From NCBI GenBank assembly GCA_905214345.1, contig CAJMLV010000010.1, positions 7,429 through 71,428 of the forward strand: a DNA stretch of 64,000 nt. The letters run 5' to 3'. The stretch is from an uncultured bacterium (GTDB lineage Bacteria > Bacillota > Clostridia > Oscillospirales > Ruminococcaceae). Below are positions 34,621-43,563 of the stretch, piece after piece; positions within the stretch are counted from its first letter, which is position 1, and each line of letters starts with the position of its first letter. Position numbers and translations under genes: made by a program. Below the pieces are notes generated by a model that was not told where the DNA came from, ran no database searches, and was given only the letters and a program-made list of their open reading frames with translations.

Positions 34621-36381
34621 TCAGCGGCGCTCGGCGATCTCTTCCTTGACGCTGGCTAGGAATTCGTCGGCGGTCATGGTGGTGGTGTCGCCCTTGCGGT
34701 CACGCACGCTCACGGTGCCGGCTTCGGCTTCCTTGGCGCCCAGAACCAGCATGTAGGCGGCACGGTCCACCTGCTGGGCCTGACGGATCTTGTAGCCGAT
34801 CTTTTCGTTGCTTTCGTCCAGAACAACGCGCACACCGGCGTCAGCCAGCTTGTCGGCCACGGTGCGGGCGTAATCCAGGGTCTTTTCGCTGACGGGCAGG
34901 ACCTTGACCTGGATGGGAGCCAGCCAGGTGGGGAACTTGCCGGCAAAGTGCTCGGTCAGGATGCCGATGAAACGCTCGATGGAACCGAAGCAGACGCGGT
35001 GGATCATGATGGGGCGTTCCTTCTCGCCGGCTTCGTTGACGTATTCCAGATGGAAGTTCAGCGGCATCTGGAAGTCCAGCTGAATGGTGCCGCACTGCCA
35101 GGTGCGGCCCAGGCTGTCTTCCAGGTGGAAGTCGATCTTCGGGCCGTAGAAGGCGCCGTCGCCCTCATTGATGATGTAGGGCATGTTCAGCTTTTCCAGA
35201 GCCTGCTTCAGGCCGTTGGTTGCATCCTCCCAGTCCTCGTCGGAGCCCATGGAGTCCTCGGGACGGGTGCTCAGTTCCACAAAGTACTTGAAGCCGAACT
35301 TCTCGTACACCGAGTTGATCAGGTGCACCACGTTGGCGATCTCGTCGGAGATCTGGTCGCGGCGCATGAAGATATGGGCATCGTCCTGGGTGAAGCAGCG
35401 CACGCGGAACAGACCGTGCAGGGCGCCGCGCAGCTCATGGCGGTGCACCAGGCCCAGTTCGCCCACACGCAGGGGCAGTTCACGGTAGCTGTGGGGCTGG
35501 CTGCGGTAGACCAGAACGCCGCCGGGGCAGTTCATGGGCTTGATGCAGTAGTCCTCGTCGTCGATGACGGTGGCGTACATGTTGTCCTTGTAGTGGTCCC
35601 AGTGGCCGCTGGTCTCCCACAGGTGACGGTTCATGATCAGCGGGGTGGAAACTTCCACATAGCCCGCCTTGCGGTGAATCTCACGCCAGTAGTCAATCAG
35701 GGTGTTCTTCAGGATCATGCCGTTGGGCAGGAAGAAGGGGAAGCCCGGGCCCTCGTCGCAGAACATGAACAGGTTCATTTCCTTGCCGATCTTGCGGTGG
35801 TCGCGGCGGGCGGCCTCTTCCAGCAGCTTCAGGTGAGCGTCCAGCTCTTCCTGGTTATGGAAGGCGATGCCGTTGATGCGGGTCAGCATCTTGTTGTTCT
35901 TGTCGCCGCGCCAGTACGCGCCGGACTGCTGGGTGATCTTGAAGGCTTTCAGGGCCTTGGTGTAGGTCAGGTGAGGACCGACGCACATGTCGATGTACTC
36001 GCCCTGCTGATAGAAGCTGATGGTGGCGTCGTCGGGCAGATCACCGATGTGCTCCACCTTGTACTTTTCGCCGCGCTCTTCCATGAGCTTGACAGCTTCC
36101 TCACGGGGAAGGGTGAAGGCCTTGATCGGCAGGTTCTCCTTGCAGATCTTCTTCATTTCCTTCTCGATCTTTTCCAGATCCTCGTCGGTGAGCTTGGTGT
36201 CGCCCAGGTCCACGTCATAGTAGAAGCCGTGCTCGGTGGCGGGGCCGAAGGCGAAATCGGCGTGGGGCCACAGACGCTTGATGGCCTGAGCCATGATATG
36301 GGCCGCCGTGTGGCGGATAACGTGCAGTTCTTCTTCCTGCGGGCATTCCTTGACGGTGCCGTCATTGTAGATGACTTTCAT
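34621..36381 (-). CDS. thrS: Threonyl-tRNA synthetase
   Basis: A 586-residue class II synthetase that charges tRNA-Thr. The second editing-like domain (about 20-190) has IRHTAAHIMAQAIKRLW and the metal/editing residues YIDMCVGPHL. The catalytic core has motif 2 with FRVRCFTQDDAHIF, zinc ligands CPGG, HR and later IHR, and motif 3 GSIERFIGIL. A C-terminal anticodon-binding domain follows. The usual N-terminal TGS domain (about 60 residues) is absent: the protein starts MKVIYNDGTVKECPQ, which keeps only a remnant. This shorter form is common in Clostridia. It is controlled by the T-box leader upstream. Confidence 0.96.
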   Translation of the reverse strand: MKVIYNDGTVKECPQEEELHVIRHTAAHIMAQAIKRLWPHADFAFGPATEHGFYYDVDLGDTKLTDEDLEKIEKEMKKICKENLPIKAFTLPREEAVKLMEERGEKYKVEHIGDLPDDATISFYQQGEYIDMCVGPHLTYTKALKAFKITQQSGAYWRGDKNNKMLTRINGIAFHNQEELDAHLKLLEEAARRDHRKIGKEMNLFMFCDEGPGFPFFLPNGMILKNTLIDYWREIHRKAGYVEVSTPLIMNRHLWETSGHWDHYKDNMYATVIDDEDYCIKPMNCPGGVLVYRSQPHSYRELPLRVGELGLVHRHELRGALHGLFRVRCFTQDDAHIFMRRDQISDEIANVVHLINSVYEKFGFKYFVELSTRPEDSMGSDEDWEDATNGLKQALEKLNMPYIINEGDGAFYGPKIDFHLEDSLGRTWQCGTIQLDFQMPLNFHLEYVNEAGEKERPIMIHRVCFGSIERFIGILTEHFAGKFPTWLAPIQVKVLPVSEKTLDYARTVADKLADAGVRVVLDESNEKIGYKIRQAQQVDRAAYMLVLGAKEAEAGTVSVRDRKGDTTTMTADEFLASVKEEIAERR

Positions 36382-36688
36382 AAATGCAACCTCCCTGTTG
36401 CGGCGGCCCGCGGCCGCCTGAATAAAATAAAAAACGCTTCACCCCATTCAAACACGGGGTGAAGCGGTAAGCTCCACGGTTCCACCCGAATTGCATGCAA
36501 GACCGCATGCCTCTCGAAAAGCTGTAACGGGCTCACCCGGCGGGGGTTCGCCCCCGCGCTCAGCGGTGGTAAGAAAGGCGCCGTACGCCAAGCCGCTTGC
36601 AGCACACCGTTTGCACGGCGGCGGCTCTCTCTGAAACGGCGGTCAGCCTTTCCGTTTGTCCGCATCATCGCATTCATCAGGATGAAGT
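36382..36688 (-). promoter_or_regulatory. T-box leader of thrS
   Basis: The roughly 300-nt minus-strand leader ends in the T-box core CGGGTGGAACCGTGG (about 36488-36474), close to the consensus GGGTGGNACCGCG that pairs with the tRNA acceptor end. Upstream are several long stems (stem I region about 36660-36540). An ACC triplet pair at 36570-36565 is a plausible Thr specifier, but I cannot confirm the specifier loop by eye. The competing terminator follows the T-box core. Uncharged tRNA-Thr would favour read-through into thrS. Confidence 0.9.
36421..36466 (-). terminator. T-box terminator
   Basis: CGCTTCACCCC (36435-36445) pairs perfectly with GGGGTGAAGCG (36456-36466); the minus strand then reads TTTTTTATTTTATT. 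Confidence 0.93.
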
Positions 36689-36695
36689 TACCGTT

Positions 36696-36724
36696 ATTGT
36701 AGCGCGGCGGGGGGCAAAAGTCAA
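36696..36724 (-). promoter_or_regulatory. Promoter of thrS
   Basis: On the minus strand TTGACT (36724-36719) and TACAAT (36701-36696) are 17 bp apart. Confidence 0.85.
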
Positions 36725-36762
36725 GCACCGGGGCAGGCAAGTTATGACACCGTAACAATTTC

Positions 36763-36796
36763 TTGACAAGCGTTTCAAATGAATATAAACTATAAT
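36763..36796 (+). promoter_or_regulatory. Promoter region for RNase Y
   Basis: TTGACA at 36763-36768 pairs with TAAACT at 36786-36791 (17-bp spacer); TATAAT at 36791-36796 is too far for the same -35. Either gives a leader of over 330 nt. The stretch 36800-37137 has no convincing gene. It holds GC-rich stems (for example 36853-36880, followed by a T-rich stretch, and 37014-37035) and a second -10-like TATAGT near 36890. Confidence 0.55.
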
Positions 36797-37137
36797 CAGT
36801 ATACAACGGCGTATGCAGTTTTACCGCACAGTTGGCGGGACCGCAGCGCCGAAGGGCCGCCGCTGCGGCGGGCGCCGTGTTTTATTTGGTATAGTACGCA
36901 CGTGATTGTTCTTTATTCAAACGTGCTTTCGTTGTTTTTATAAGACTTCTCTTTTGGGGGACCCGGTGATCCGCCTTTTGGGGCGGTGTGTTTCGGCGTA
37001 CCCTTTTGGCCCGCGGCCGGCGTTGGCCGCGTCTGAGCAAACAACCTAATCGAATAAATCAAGGCCCTGCCTCTGGCTGCGACCCCTCAGGTTTACGCGC
37101 ATACGCATATACGAATGAATTTGAGGAGTTGAAACAA

Positions 37138-38694
37138 ATGCCCACCATCATTACCACGGTGCTGGTGGTCGTTGTCGTCGCCGCCGTATGCGGGGTCGTC
37201 TGCTTTTTTGCAGGCATGACCTACCGCAAACGCACCGCCGAGGCCAAGTTCGGCTCAGCGGAAGAAGAGGCCAAGCGCATCGTCAACGACGCCATCAAGG
37301 CTGCCGAGCAAAAACGCAAAGAAACCATCATTGAAGCCAAGGACGAAGCCTTCAAGCTGAAGAGCGAAGCGGACAAGGAAATCAAGGACCGCCGCGCCGA
37401 GGTCAGCCGCCAGGAACGGCGCATGGACCAGAAGGAAGAAGCCCTGGACAAGCGCACCGCCGCGGTGGAGCGCAAGGAAGAGGACCTGAAAAAGCGGAGC
37501 GAACTGGTGGAAGCCCGTCTGGACGAACTGGAACAGCTCAAGCTGCGCCAGACCGAAAAGCTGGAAACCATCGCCGCCATGACCCAGGAGGATGCCCGTG
37601 CGGTGCTGCTCAAGCAGATCGACGACGAGCTCACCCATGAAAAGGCCATGCGCATCGCCGCCTACCAGGCCAACATGAAGGACGAATGTGACAACATCGC
37701 CCGGGAGATGATCGGCCAGGCCATTGCCCGCTGCGCTGCCGATGCCACCAGCGAAGCCACCGTGTCGGTGGTGCCGCTGCCCAGCGATGAGATGAAGGGC
37801 CGCATCATCGGCCGCGAGGGCCGCAACATCCGCGCCCTGGAAACCGCCACCGGCTGCGACCTCATCATCGACGATACCCCCGAAGCCATCACCCTGTCCA
37901 GCTTCGACCAGACCCGGCGCGAGATCGCCCGTCTGGCGCTGGAGCGCCTGATCGCCGACGGCCGTATCCATCCCGCCCGCATCGAGGAAACGGTGGACAA
38001 GTGCCGCCGGGAACTGGAACTGCAGATGAAGCGGGAAGGCGAGAAGGCGGTCATGGATCTGGGCATCCACAGCCTGCATCCCGATCTGGTCAAGCTCATC
38101 GGCCGCCTGAAATACCGTACCAGCTACGGTCAGAACGTGCTCAGCCACAGCCTGGAAGTGGCCTGGCTGGCCGGCCTGATGGCGGGCGAACTGGGTCTGA
38201 ACGTCCAGCAGGCCCGCCGTGCCGGTCTGCTGCATGACATCGGCAAGGCCCTGGATCATGAGATCGAGGGCAGCCACGTACAGATTGGTGTGGACATCTG
38301 CAAGAAGTACCGCGAGAACCCCGCTGTCATCCATGCCATTGAGGCCCACCACGGCGACGTGGAGCCCAAGACTCCTCTGGCGTTCGTCATCATGGCCGCC
38401 GACGCCATCAGCGCGGCCCGCCCGGGTGCCCGTCGGGAGAACATGGAAAGCTATATCAAGCGTCTGGAAACCCTGGAAAGCCTGTGCAACAGCTTCGACG
38501 GTGTGGAAAGCTCCTATGCCGTGCAGGCCGGCCGCGAAGTGCGCATCCTGGTCCAGCCGGACAAGATCGGCGACGATCAGGTCATCCTGCTGGCCCGCAG
38601 CATTGCCAAGAAGATCGAGGACGAACTGGATTACCCCGGTCAGATCAAGGTCAGCGTGATCCGCGAAAGCCGTGCCACCGAGTACGCCAAGTAA
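37138..38694 (+). CDS. rny: Ribonuclease Y
   Basis: A 518-residue membrane-anchored endoribonuclease that starts decay of many mRNAs in Firmicutes. An N-terminal helix (about 2-28) is followed by a long charged coiled coil (about 35-200, rich in Lys, Glu and Arg). A KH RNA-binding domain follows (about 210-270, EMKGRIIGREGRNIRALE), then an HD metal-dependent hydrolase domain (about 335-430) with VLSHSLEVAWLAG, AGLLHDIGKA and EAHHGDVEP. The family length is about 520. An upstream in-frame extension to 36988 is rejected; TTGAGGAG precedes the ATG at 37138. Confidence 0.97.
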   Translation: MPTIITTVLVVVVVAAVCGVVCFFAGMTYRKRTAEAKFGSAEEEAKRIVNDAIKAAEQKRKETIIEAKDEAFKLKSEADKEIKDRRAEVSRQERRMDQKEEALDKRTAAVERKEEDLKKRSELVEARLDELEQLKLRQTEKLETIAAMTQEDARAVLLKQIDDELTHEKAMRIAAYQANMKDECDNIAREMIGQAIARCAADATSEATVSVVPLPSDEMKGRIIGREGRNIRALETATGCDLIIDDTPEAITLSSFDQTRREIARLALERLIADGRIHPARIEETVDKCRRELELQMKREGEKAVMDLGIHSLHPDLVKLIGRLKYRTSYGQNVLSHSLEVAWLAGLMAGELGLNVQQARRAGLLHDIGKALDHEIEGSHVQIGVDICKKYRENPAVIHAIEAHHGDVEPKTPLAFVIMAADAISAARPGARRENMESYIKRLETLESLCNSFDGVESSYAVQAGREVRILVQPDKIGDDQVILLARSIAKKIEDELDYPGQIKVSVIRESRATEYAK

Positions 38695-38712
38695 AATGCC
38701 CTTTGAAAAGCC

Positions 38713-38747
38713 AGCAGCCCCGGCCGAAGTTCGGCCGGGGCTGCTTT
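38713..38747 (+). terminator. Terminator after rny
   Basis: AGCAGCCCCGGCCGAA (38713-38728) pairs perfectly with TTCGGCCGGGGCTGCT (38730-38745), followed by TTTG-type sequence. Confidence 0.8.
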
Positions 38748-38768
38748 GCTGTCCGGAGGGCAAAAGGC

Positions 38769-38803
38769 AAAAAATACCGCGGTGCCTTCAGGGCACCGCG
38801 GTA
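38769..38803 (-). terminator. Terminator of the YesL-like gene
   Basis: TACCGCGGTGCC (38775-38786) pairs with GGCACCGCGGTA (38792-38803); on the minus strand TTTTTTG follows. Confidence 0.88.
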
Positions 38804-38826
38804 CTGAGCATTTCGGGAACAGGTAC

Positions 38827-39624
38827 TTATTCGTCGTCGTTGTTCAACTGGGCGTCCCGCATTTCCTTGATGGTGGCTTCCAGATTGAAGCTCTTTTCCA
38901 GAGGAACATAGATGATCAGCATGCTGGGAACCATGGGCAGCCACAGATTGGTGAAGGGCAGAATGTACAGCGACAGGGGGAAGAAGAGCAGGAACGCACC
39001 CCAGTACACCGCCTGTACCGCAATGGCGCCCACGCTGCGGGGCAGATACCCCAAAAACAGCAGCACGGCGTTCTTCAGGATACCGGGCAGGGGCATGTCC
39101 AGCAGGGCCAGCTGGGGGATGATGTAGGTCATCAGACCGCTGACCAGTACCATGCCGGCAATCAGGATGGCCCAGCTGGCCACCGAGTTGCCCAGGGTGT
39201 CCATGTGGAACAGGGTGAACACCTGCATGCCCAGCACCAGGCCGAACACGGCGCCCGGCAGCAGGCAGGCCTTGAAGTTGCGCTTCCAGGCGCGGCGGTA
39301 GGTAGGCCACCAGTAGCCGGGTTCATCCCGCAGGCTGCGCAGGACGGTGTCCGCCATGCCGCACAACTGGGGCGCGGCGATCATGCCGCCCACCAGACCG
39401 GCGATGATCACAAAAATCACCGCATGGGAAATAATGGCCAGGATCATACCGAACAAAAAGGGGATCATGCTGATAAAAGCCAGAAATCCGGCCTTGAAGA
39501 AGGACCAGAAATCACGGCCCAGCATCTCAAACAGACGGGCCAGACCCTTTTTGCGGGGTTCGTCCGGGCGCACGCCCGGGCCGGGGCGGTTGTAACCGCC
39601 AAAGAAGGAAGAAAAAATGGACAT
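38827..39624 (-). CDS. YesL-like (DUF624) membrane protein
   Basis: A 265-residue protein with about five to six membrane segments and a long cytoplasmic N terminus (GVRPDEPRKKGLARLFEMLGRDFWSFFKAGFLAFI). The opening FWSFFKAGFL, then GMADTVLRSLRDEPGYWWPTYRRAWKRNFK, match the DUF624/YesL family found near carbohydrate and stress genes in Firmicutes. The function is unknown. It is monocistronic, with its own promoter and terminator. AAGGAGACAGG lies upstream of the ATG. Confidence 0.8.
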   Translation of the reverse strand: MSIFSSFFGGYNRPGPGVRPDEPRKKGLARLFEMLGRDFWSFFKAGFLAFISMIPFLFGMILAIISHAVIFVIIAGLVGGMIAAPQLCGMADTVLRSLRDEPGYWWPTYRRAWKRNFKACLLPGAVFGLVLGMQVFTLFHMDTLGNSVASWAILIAGMVLVSGLMTYIIPQLALLDMPLPGILKNAVLLFLGYLPRSVGAIAVQAVYWGAFLLFFPLSLYILPFTNLWLPMVPSMLIIYVPLEKSFNLEATIKEMRDAQLNNDDE

Positions 39625-39660
39625 GATATACCTGTCTCCTTTTATGGATATACTTGCTCT

Positions 39661-39689
39661 ATTGTAGCAGAATCGATTCGGTTCTACAA
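39661..39689 (-). promoter_or_regulatory. Promoter of the YesL-like gene
   Basis: On the minus strand TTGTAG (39689-39684) and TACAAT (39666-39661) with a 17-bp spacer. The spacer contains GAATCGATTC, a 10-bp palindrome. Confidence 0.7.
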
Positions 39690-39741
39690 CTGTTTCTTCT
39701 TTGCTTTGTCATTGCGGGGTTGTAAAATTCGCCGGGGCGGC

Positions 39742-39769
39742 TTTACAAAACGGGCAAAAAAAAGTACAA
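39742..39769 (+). promoter_or_regulatory. Promoter of the DUF3048 pair
   Basis: TTTACA at 39742-39747 and TACAAT at 39764-39769, spacer 16. The start codon is 91 bases beyond. Confidence 0.65.
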
Positions 39770-39859
39770 TAAGAACTATGACATTCCGGTTACAACCACA
39801 CCGGGCCGCGGGCGTGCCTTTGCGCCGCGAAAAGAAAACAGGAAAAGAGGATCAAGCCT

Positions 39860-41170
39860 ATGAAACGTACCCTCCTTTGTGTGCTGGCCGTTCTGACGGC
39901 CTGCACTATGCTGGTGGCCTGCAAAAAGTCGGGGGACGAGACTTCGGTTTCCACCCAGGAGCCGTCTTCTTCTCAGGAGACCCAGGCGACCCCGGAGCCG
40001 ACTCTGCCTCCCTATGAGGCCAACGTCCTGACCGGCGAAGCCAAGGATGAGGATTATCCTGACGGCCAGCGCGTTACCGGCATCATGGTCAACAACATCA
40101 CGGTGGCACGTCCCCAGCGCGGTCTGTCCCGTGCCCAGATGCTGTTCGAGATCAAGGTCGAAGGCGGCATCACCCGCTTCATGGCCCTGTTCAATGACTA
40201 CAACGACATTGAAGAGATCGGACCCATCCGCTCCGGCCGTGACCAGTTCTTCCAGCTGCTGCTTCCCTGGCAGGGTCTGTACGTCCATGAAGGCGAGAGC
40301 GTTTTCATGCGCCAGTATGCCAGCGAGTATGAGTATGGCCTGCTGAACAACAACGACGGCGCCAACGGCTACCGCGACTACAATCGTGTGAACTGGCAGG
40401 GCCTTAGCTACGGCAACGGCCTGGCTCTGGAACACACCATGTACACCAGCGGCGAGAACATCAAGGCATATATTGAAGACAACAACGTGGATATGAACCG
40501 CGATTACAACTCCACCTTCTTCAATTTCGTGGACTACCGCACCAACGAAGTGCGCGACCTGTCCAACAGCCTGGACAGCTCTTACAGCGACAAGTACGGT
40601 CCCGTGGTGCAGCCCGGCGAGTATGTGGCCATCACCCATTCCCAGAGCTACAAAACCCGCTTCCTGTATGACTCTGCTTCCACCACCTACAAGATGCAGC
40701 AGTACTACTCCAACGACGGTTCCTGGCGGGATACCATCGATGAAGAGTACGATCAGCAGCTGGCCTTCACCAACGTGATCATCATCTACACCGACATGGC
40801 CGCCTATCCCGGCGACAGCCACGACATCCAGAACGTGGACTACGGCAACGGCGGTATCGGTTACTACTGCTACGGCGGTAAGATCGAAAAGATCTACTGG
40901 CAGAAGGGCACTCCGCTGGAAGCTCTGCGTCTGTACTACCTGACCGAGGATGGCCAGTGCAGCGACCAGCAGCTGGATGTGAACATCGGCAAGAGCTATG
41001 TCACCGTGGTGGACATTGACGAAGCCGAAAAGCTGGAGACCGGCACCCTGGCGGACTATGACCTGGCTGCCAGCGACGAAGCCACCAGCGAAGCCGTTGT
41101 GAACGAGGAAGACGTGGAGGCCGGCGAGGGCGAGACCCTGGGCCAGTCTCTGGACGAGATCACCGGCTGA
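39860..41170 (+). CDS. DUF3048 lipoprotein 1 (YerB-like)
   Basis: A 436-residue lipoprotein with signal peptide and lipobox LVAC (Cys21), then a Ser/Thr/Pro/Glu-rich linker (about 25-50). The DUF3048 N-terminal domain carries TGIMVNNITVARPQRGLSRAQMLFEIKVEGGITRFMALF and the IGPIRSGRDQF motif. The C-terminal domain has YKMQQY, AFTNVIIIYTDMAAY, GTPLEALRLYYLTEDG and SYVTVVD. The distant Bacillus relative YerB is an uncharacterised lipoprotein. It is followed 114 bases later by a paralogue; a GC-rich hairpin lies between. Confidence 0.88.
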   Translation: MKRTLLCVLAVLTACTMLVACKKSGDETSVSTQEPSSSQETQATPEPTLPPYEANVLTGEAKDEDYPDGQRVTGIMVNNITVARPQRGLSRAQMLFEIKVEGGITRFMALFNDYNDIEEIGPIRSGRDQFFQLLLPWQGLYVHEGESVFMRQYASEYEYGLLNNNDGANGYRDYNRVNWQGLSYGNGLALEHTMYTSGENIKAYIEDNNVDMNRDYNSTFFNFVDYRTNEVRDLSNSLDSSYSDKYGPVVQPGEYVAITHSQSYKTRFLYDSASTTYKMQQYYSNDGSWRDTIDEEYDQQLAFTNVIIIYTDMAAYPGDSHDIQNVDYGNGGIGYYCYGGKIEKIYWQKGTPLEALRLYYLTEDGQCSDQQLDVNIGKSYVTVVDIDEAEKLETGTLADYDLAASDEATSEAVVNEEDVEAGEGETLGQSLDEITG

Positions 41171-41192
41171 ACCTGAAAAACCGCAACCAAAA

Positions 41193-41236
41193 GGCGCACA
41201 GCCGCCGTCCGGGCAACCGGCGGGCCGTGCGCCTTT
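41193..41236 (+). terminator. Hairpin between the two DUF3048 genes
   Basis: GGCGCAC/GTGCGCC enclose CCGCCG/CGGCGG; only TTT follows. It may be a partial terminator. Confidence 0.5.
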
Positions 41237-41284
41237 GCGGCTATCTTCCGGGGCTTTGGTCCCGGCATTCATAGAGGAAAACGT

Positions 41285-42685
41285 ATGAAAAAATCCATCC
41301 GCATGGCGGCTGCCGCGCTTTCGGTGCTGATGCTGGCGGCCTGTTCTGTACCCGGTTCCTCCGAATCGGTGCAGACACCCACCGCCGCCCCCACGGCCGA
41401 ACCCACCCCGACCCCGGTCCCCACACCGGTGAATACCATCAATCCGCTGACCGGGCAGACCACCGACACGGATTACAACAACCAGCGCCCGGTGGCCGTC
41501 ACCCTGCGCAACGGCGAAGGTTCCACCCCACAGTGGGGGATCGGCAAGGCTGATCTTCTGGTGGAGGGCGTCAGCGAAGGCTACGACACCACCCTGACCG
41601 CCGTGTTTGCCACCCGTGCCGACATCGGCAAAGTGGGGCCTGTGGGCAAAGTTACCGACCTGGGCCTGCAGCTGGTGCTGCCGCTGAATGCGGTGCCGGT
41701 GCACATCGGCAAGACCACCTATGCTTCCAACCTGCTGAATGTGCTGACCTACCAGGATATGGATGGTCTGAACGTGGGCACTTCCGGCATGGCCTTTGAT
41801 TCCGACCGCTACGCCAACGGTTACCGGGAAGAAAACTGCTGGTATACCACCGCGGACCTGATCAGCAGCGGTCTGGCCAATTACAGCATGGATACCACCG
41901 GGGAGAACATGACCCTCTTCCATTTTGAGGAACGCCCCGCACCGGAAAGCCAGAACGGCGTCAATCTGTATATCACCTTCTCCCAGACGGCGGGGGCCGA
42001 GCTGAAATATGATGCGGCCACCGGGATGTACCTGCGCCACAACTTTGACGGTACCCCTGCCATGGATGCGGACAGCGGCCAGCAGGCTTCCTTCAAGAAT
42101 GTGCTGGTGCTTTACGCTTCCAGCGGTGTGAAGGATGACGGCTACACTCGGCAGTACGACATGAGCGGCGGCACCGGCCTGTACCTTACCGACGGTGCCT
42201 GGCAGGAGATCCGCTGGACCAAGGGGGATGCCACCGCGCCGCTGTCCCTCACCGATACGTCCGGCGCTACCCTGGCCGTCAACCCCGGCAAGACCTATCT
42301 GGCTGTCTGGGGCGGTTACTATGGCCAGGCCCTGCAGTTGTTTGCCGGTGACGGCACCGAGCAGACCCTGCCGGAAAAACCGGCCCTGCTGGAAAGCGGC
42401 GTTTCCGATGAAGCCGCTGCCGCCGCCCAGGCGGACCAGGACATCAAGAACAATCTGCTGGCAGCCCAGGCGGAACTGGCCGCTGCCCAGCAGGCGGTGA
42501 CCGACGCCGCTGCCACCGAAGATACCGCCGACGATGAAGCGGCGGCCCAGCGCCTGACCGCCGCCAACGACGGGCTGGCAGCCGCCCAGGCCGCTTACGA
42601 TGCAGCTTTCGGCACACCCACACCGGCTCCGGAAGGGGATACGGCGCAGGAGGGCGATACGGCAGAATCCCAACCTGCAGAATAA
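41285..42685 (+). CDS. DUF3048 lipoprotein 2 with coiled-coil tail
   Basis: A 466-residue lipoprotein (lipobox LAAC, Cys20), then a Thr/Pro-rich linker. The DUF3048 core shows NPLTGQTTDTDYNNQRPVAVTLRNGEGSTPQWGIGKADLLVEG and GKVGPVGKVTDLG where the first paralogue has IGPIRSGRDQF, so the conserved SGR is changed here. A second part has FKNVLVLYASSGV and GKTYLAVW. About 75 residues at the end form an Ala/Gln/Asp-rich helical coiled coil (LLAAQAELAAAQQAVTDAA) that the first copy lacks, then an acidic Pro-rich tip. Confidence 0.85.
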   Translation: MKKSIRMAAAALSVLMLAACSVPGSSESVQTPTAAPTAEPTPTPVPTPVNTINPLTGQTTDTDYNNQRPVAVTLRNGEGSTPQWGIGKADLLVEGVSEGYDTTLTAVFATRADIGKVGPVGKVTDLGLQLVLPLNAVPVHIGKTTYASNLLNVLTYQDMDGLNVGTSGMAFDSDRYANGYREENCWYTTADLISSGLANYSMDTTGENMTLFHFEERPAPESQNGVNLYITFSQTAGAELKYDAATGMYLRHNFDGTPAMDADSGQQASFKNVLVLYASSGVKDDGYTRQYDMSGGTGLYLTDGAWQEIRWTKGDATAPLSLTDTSGATLAVNPGKTYLAVWGGYYGQALQLFAGDGTEQTLPEKPALLESGVSDEAAAAAQADQDIKNNLLAAQAELAAAQQAVTDAAATEDTADDEAAAQRLTAANDGLAAAQAAYDAAFGTPTPAPEGDTAQEGDTAESQPAE

Positions 42686-42701
42686 GTTCACGCAAAGTAA
42701 G

Positions 42702-42738
42702 ACCGCCCCGGCAGCACAGGCTGCCGGGGCGGTTTTTG
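42702..42738. terminator. Terminator after the DUF3048 pair
   Basis: ACCGCCCCGGCAG (42702-42714) pairs perfectly with CTGCCGGGGCGGT (42721-42733), followed by TTTTTG on the plus strand. Confidence 0.9.
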
Positions 42739-42757
42739 TCATATAGGCGGGGGAAAA

Positions 42758-43384
42758 TCAGTCCAGGTATCCACGGGGCACCACGTCGTAGGCCTCAGCC
42801 AGGTGGTCCCGCATCCACATGGCGGCATCCAGCCGCAGGCTGTACCCGCAGCCGGGATCGGTCATCCACTCTTCGGGGTGGCGCTGGGGCAGGGCGTGGC
42901 GGGCCAGCATGTTCAAAATCACCCCGCCGTGGGTCACACAGGCGGCTTCCTCGGTGTGGGTCTTGAGCATGAACTCGAACAGTTTCATCAGCATGCCGCC
43001 GGAGCGTTCGGCAAAAGCCTGGCGGCTTTCGGCGCCTTCGGGCACCGTTTCGCTGGTGGGGTCCATCCAGGCGGCAAAGGCCGGGTCTTTGGCCAGTTCG
43101 GTGATGGGACGGTTCTCAAACACGCCGAACCCCATCTCCCGCAGGTCCTGCAGGGCGATGGTGCGCACACCGGGGTACAAAATCTCAGCGGTCTCCTTGG
43201 CGCGCAGCAGGGGAGAGGTGAACACCAGTCCTACCTGGGGGTAGTCAAACTGCTGCTTCAATTGCAAAAGATCGGCGCGGCCTTCCTCGCAAAGGGGCAG
43301 GTCGGTGCCGCTGCCTACATAGCGGCCTTCCAGGTTGCCGGCGGTCAGGCCGTGGCGGATGAGATGAAGCTTGTAGTATTTCAA
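42758..43384 (-). CDS. Histidine phosphatase family protein
   Basis: A 208-residue phosphoglycerate-mutase-like phosphatase. The phospho-His motif LIRHGLTAGN is near residue 10, with the second Arg in FTSPLLRAKETA and the acid-base Glu near REMGFGVFENR. The second catalytic His is in CVTHGGVILNML near residue 150. Substrates in this family range from phosphosugars to alpha-ribazole phosphate and cannot be chosen from sequence. The ATG follows GGAGGGACC. The gap 43385-43659 upstream is AT rich and holds divergent promoter sequences. Confidence 0.9.
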   Translation of the reverse strand: MKYYKLHLIRHGLTAGNLEGRYVGSGTDLPLCEEGRADLLQLKQQFDYPQVGLVFTSPLLRAKETAEILYPGVRTIALQDLREMGFGVFENRPITELAKDPAFAAWMDPTSETVPEGAESRQAFAERSGGMLMKLFEFMLKTHTEEAACVTHGGVILNMLARHALPQRHPEEWMTDPGCGYSLRLDAAMWMRDHLAEAYDVVPRGYLD

Positions 43385-43563
43385 AATAGGTCCCTCCTGT
43401 GGGAAAAATCACGCTCCGAAAAGGAAAATGAATTATTACAAATTGGTTACAATTTACAAAAGTTTCCGCCCGTGGCAGAATTTGGGGGCACAATATTTGC
43501 GACTTGCCTTTGCATACAGAACCAATATCTAGTTTGCGTCATTCCGCTTTACACAAAATGCCG

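Noticed and set aside
36988..37137. Fifty-codon N-terminal extension of RNase Y
   Set aside because: No ribosome binding site at its ATG, no hydrophobic or family sequence, and a good site before the ATG at 37138, where the usual membrane helix begins.
39776..42742. A 988-codon minus-strand frame opposite both DUF3048 genes
   Set aside because: Low-complexity composition without any motif; the plus-strand genes have signal peptides, lipoboxes and binding sites.
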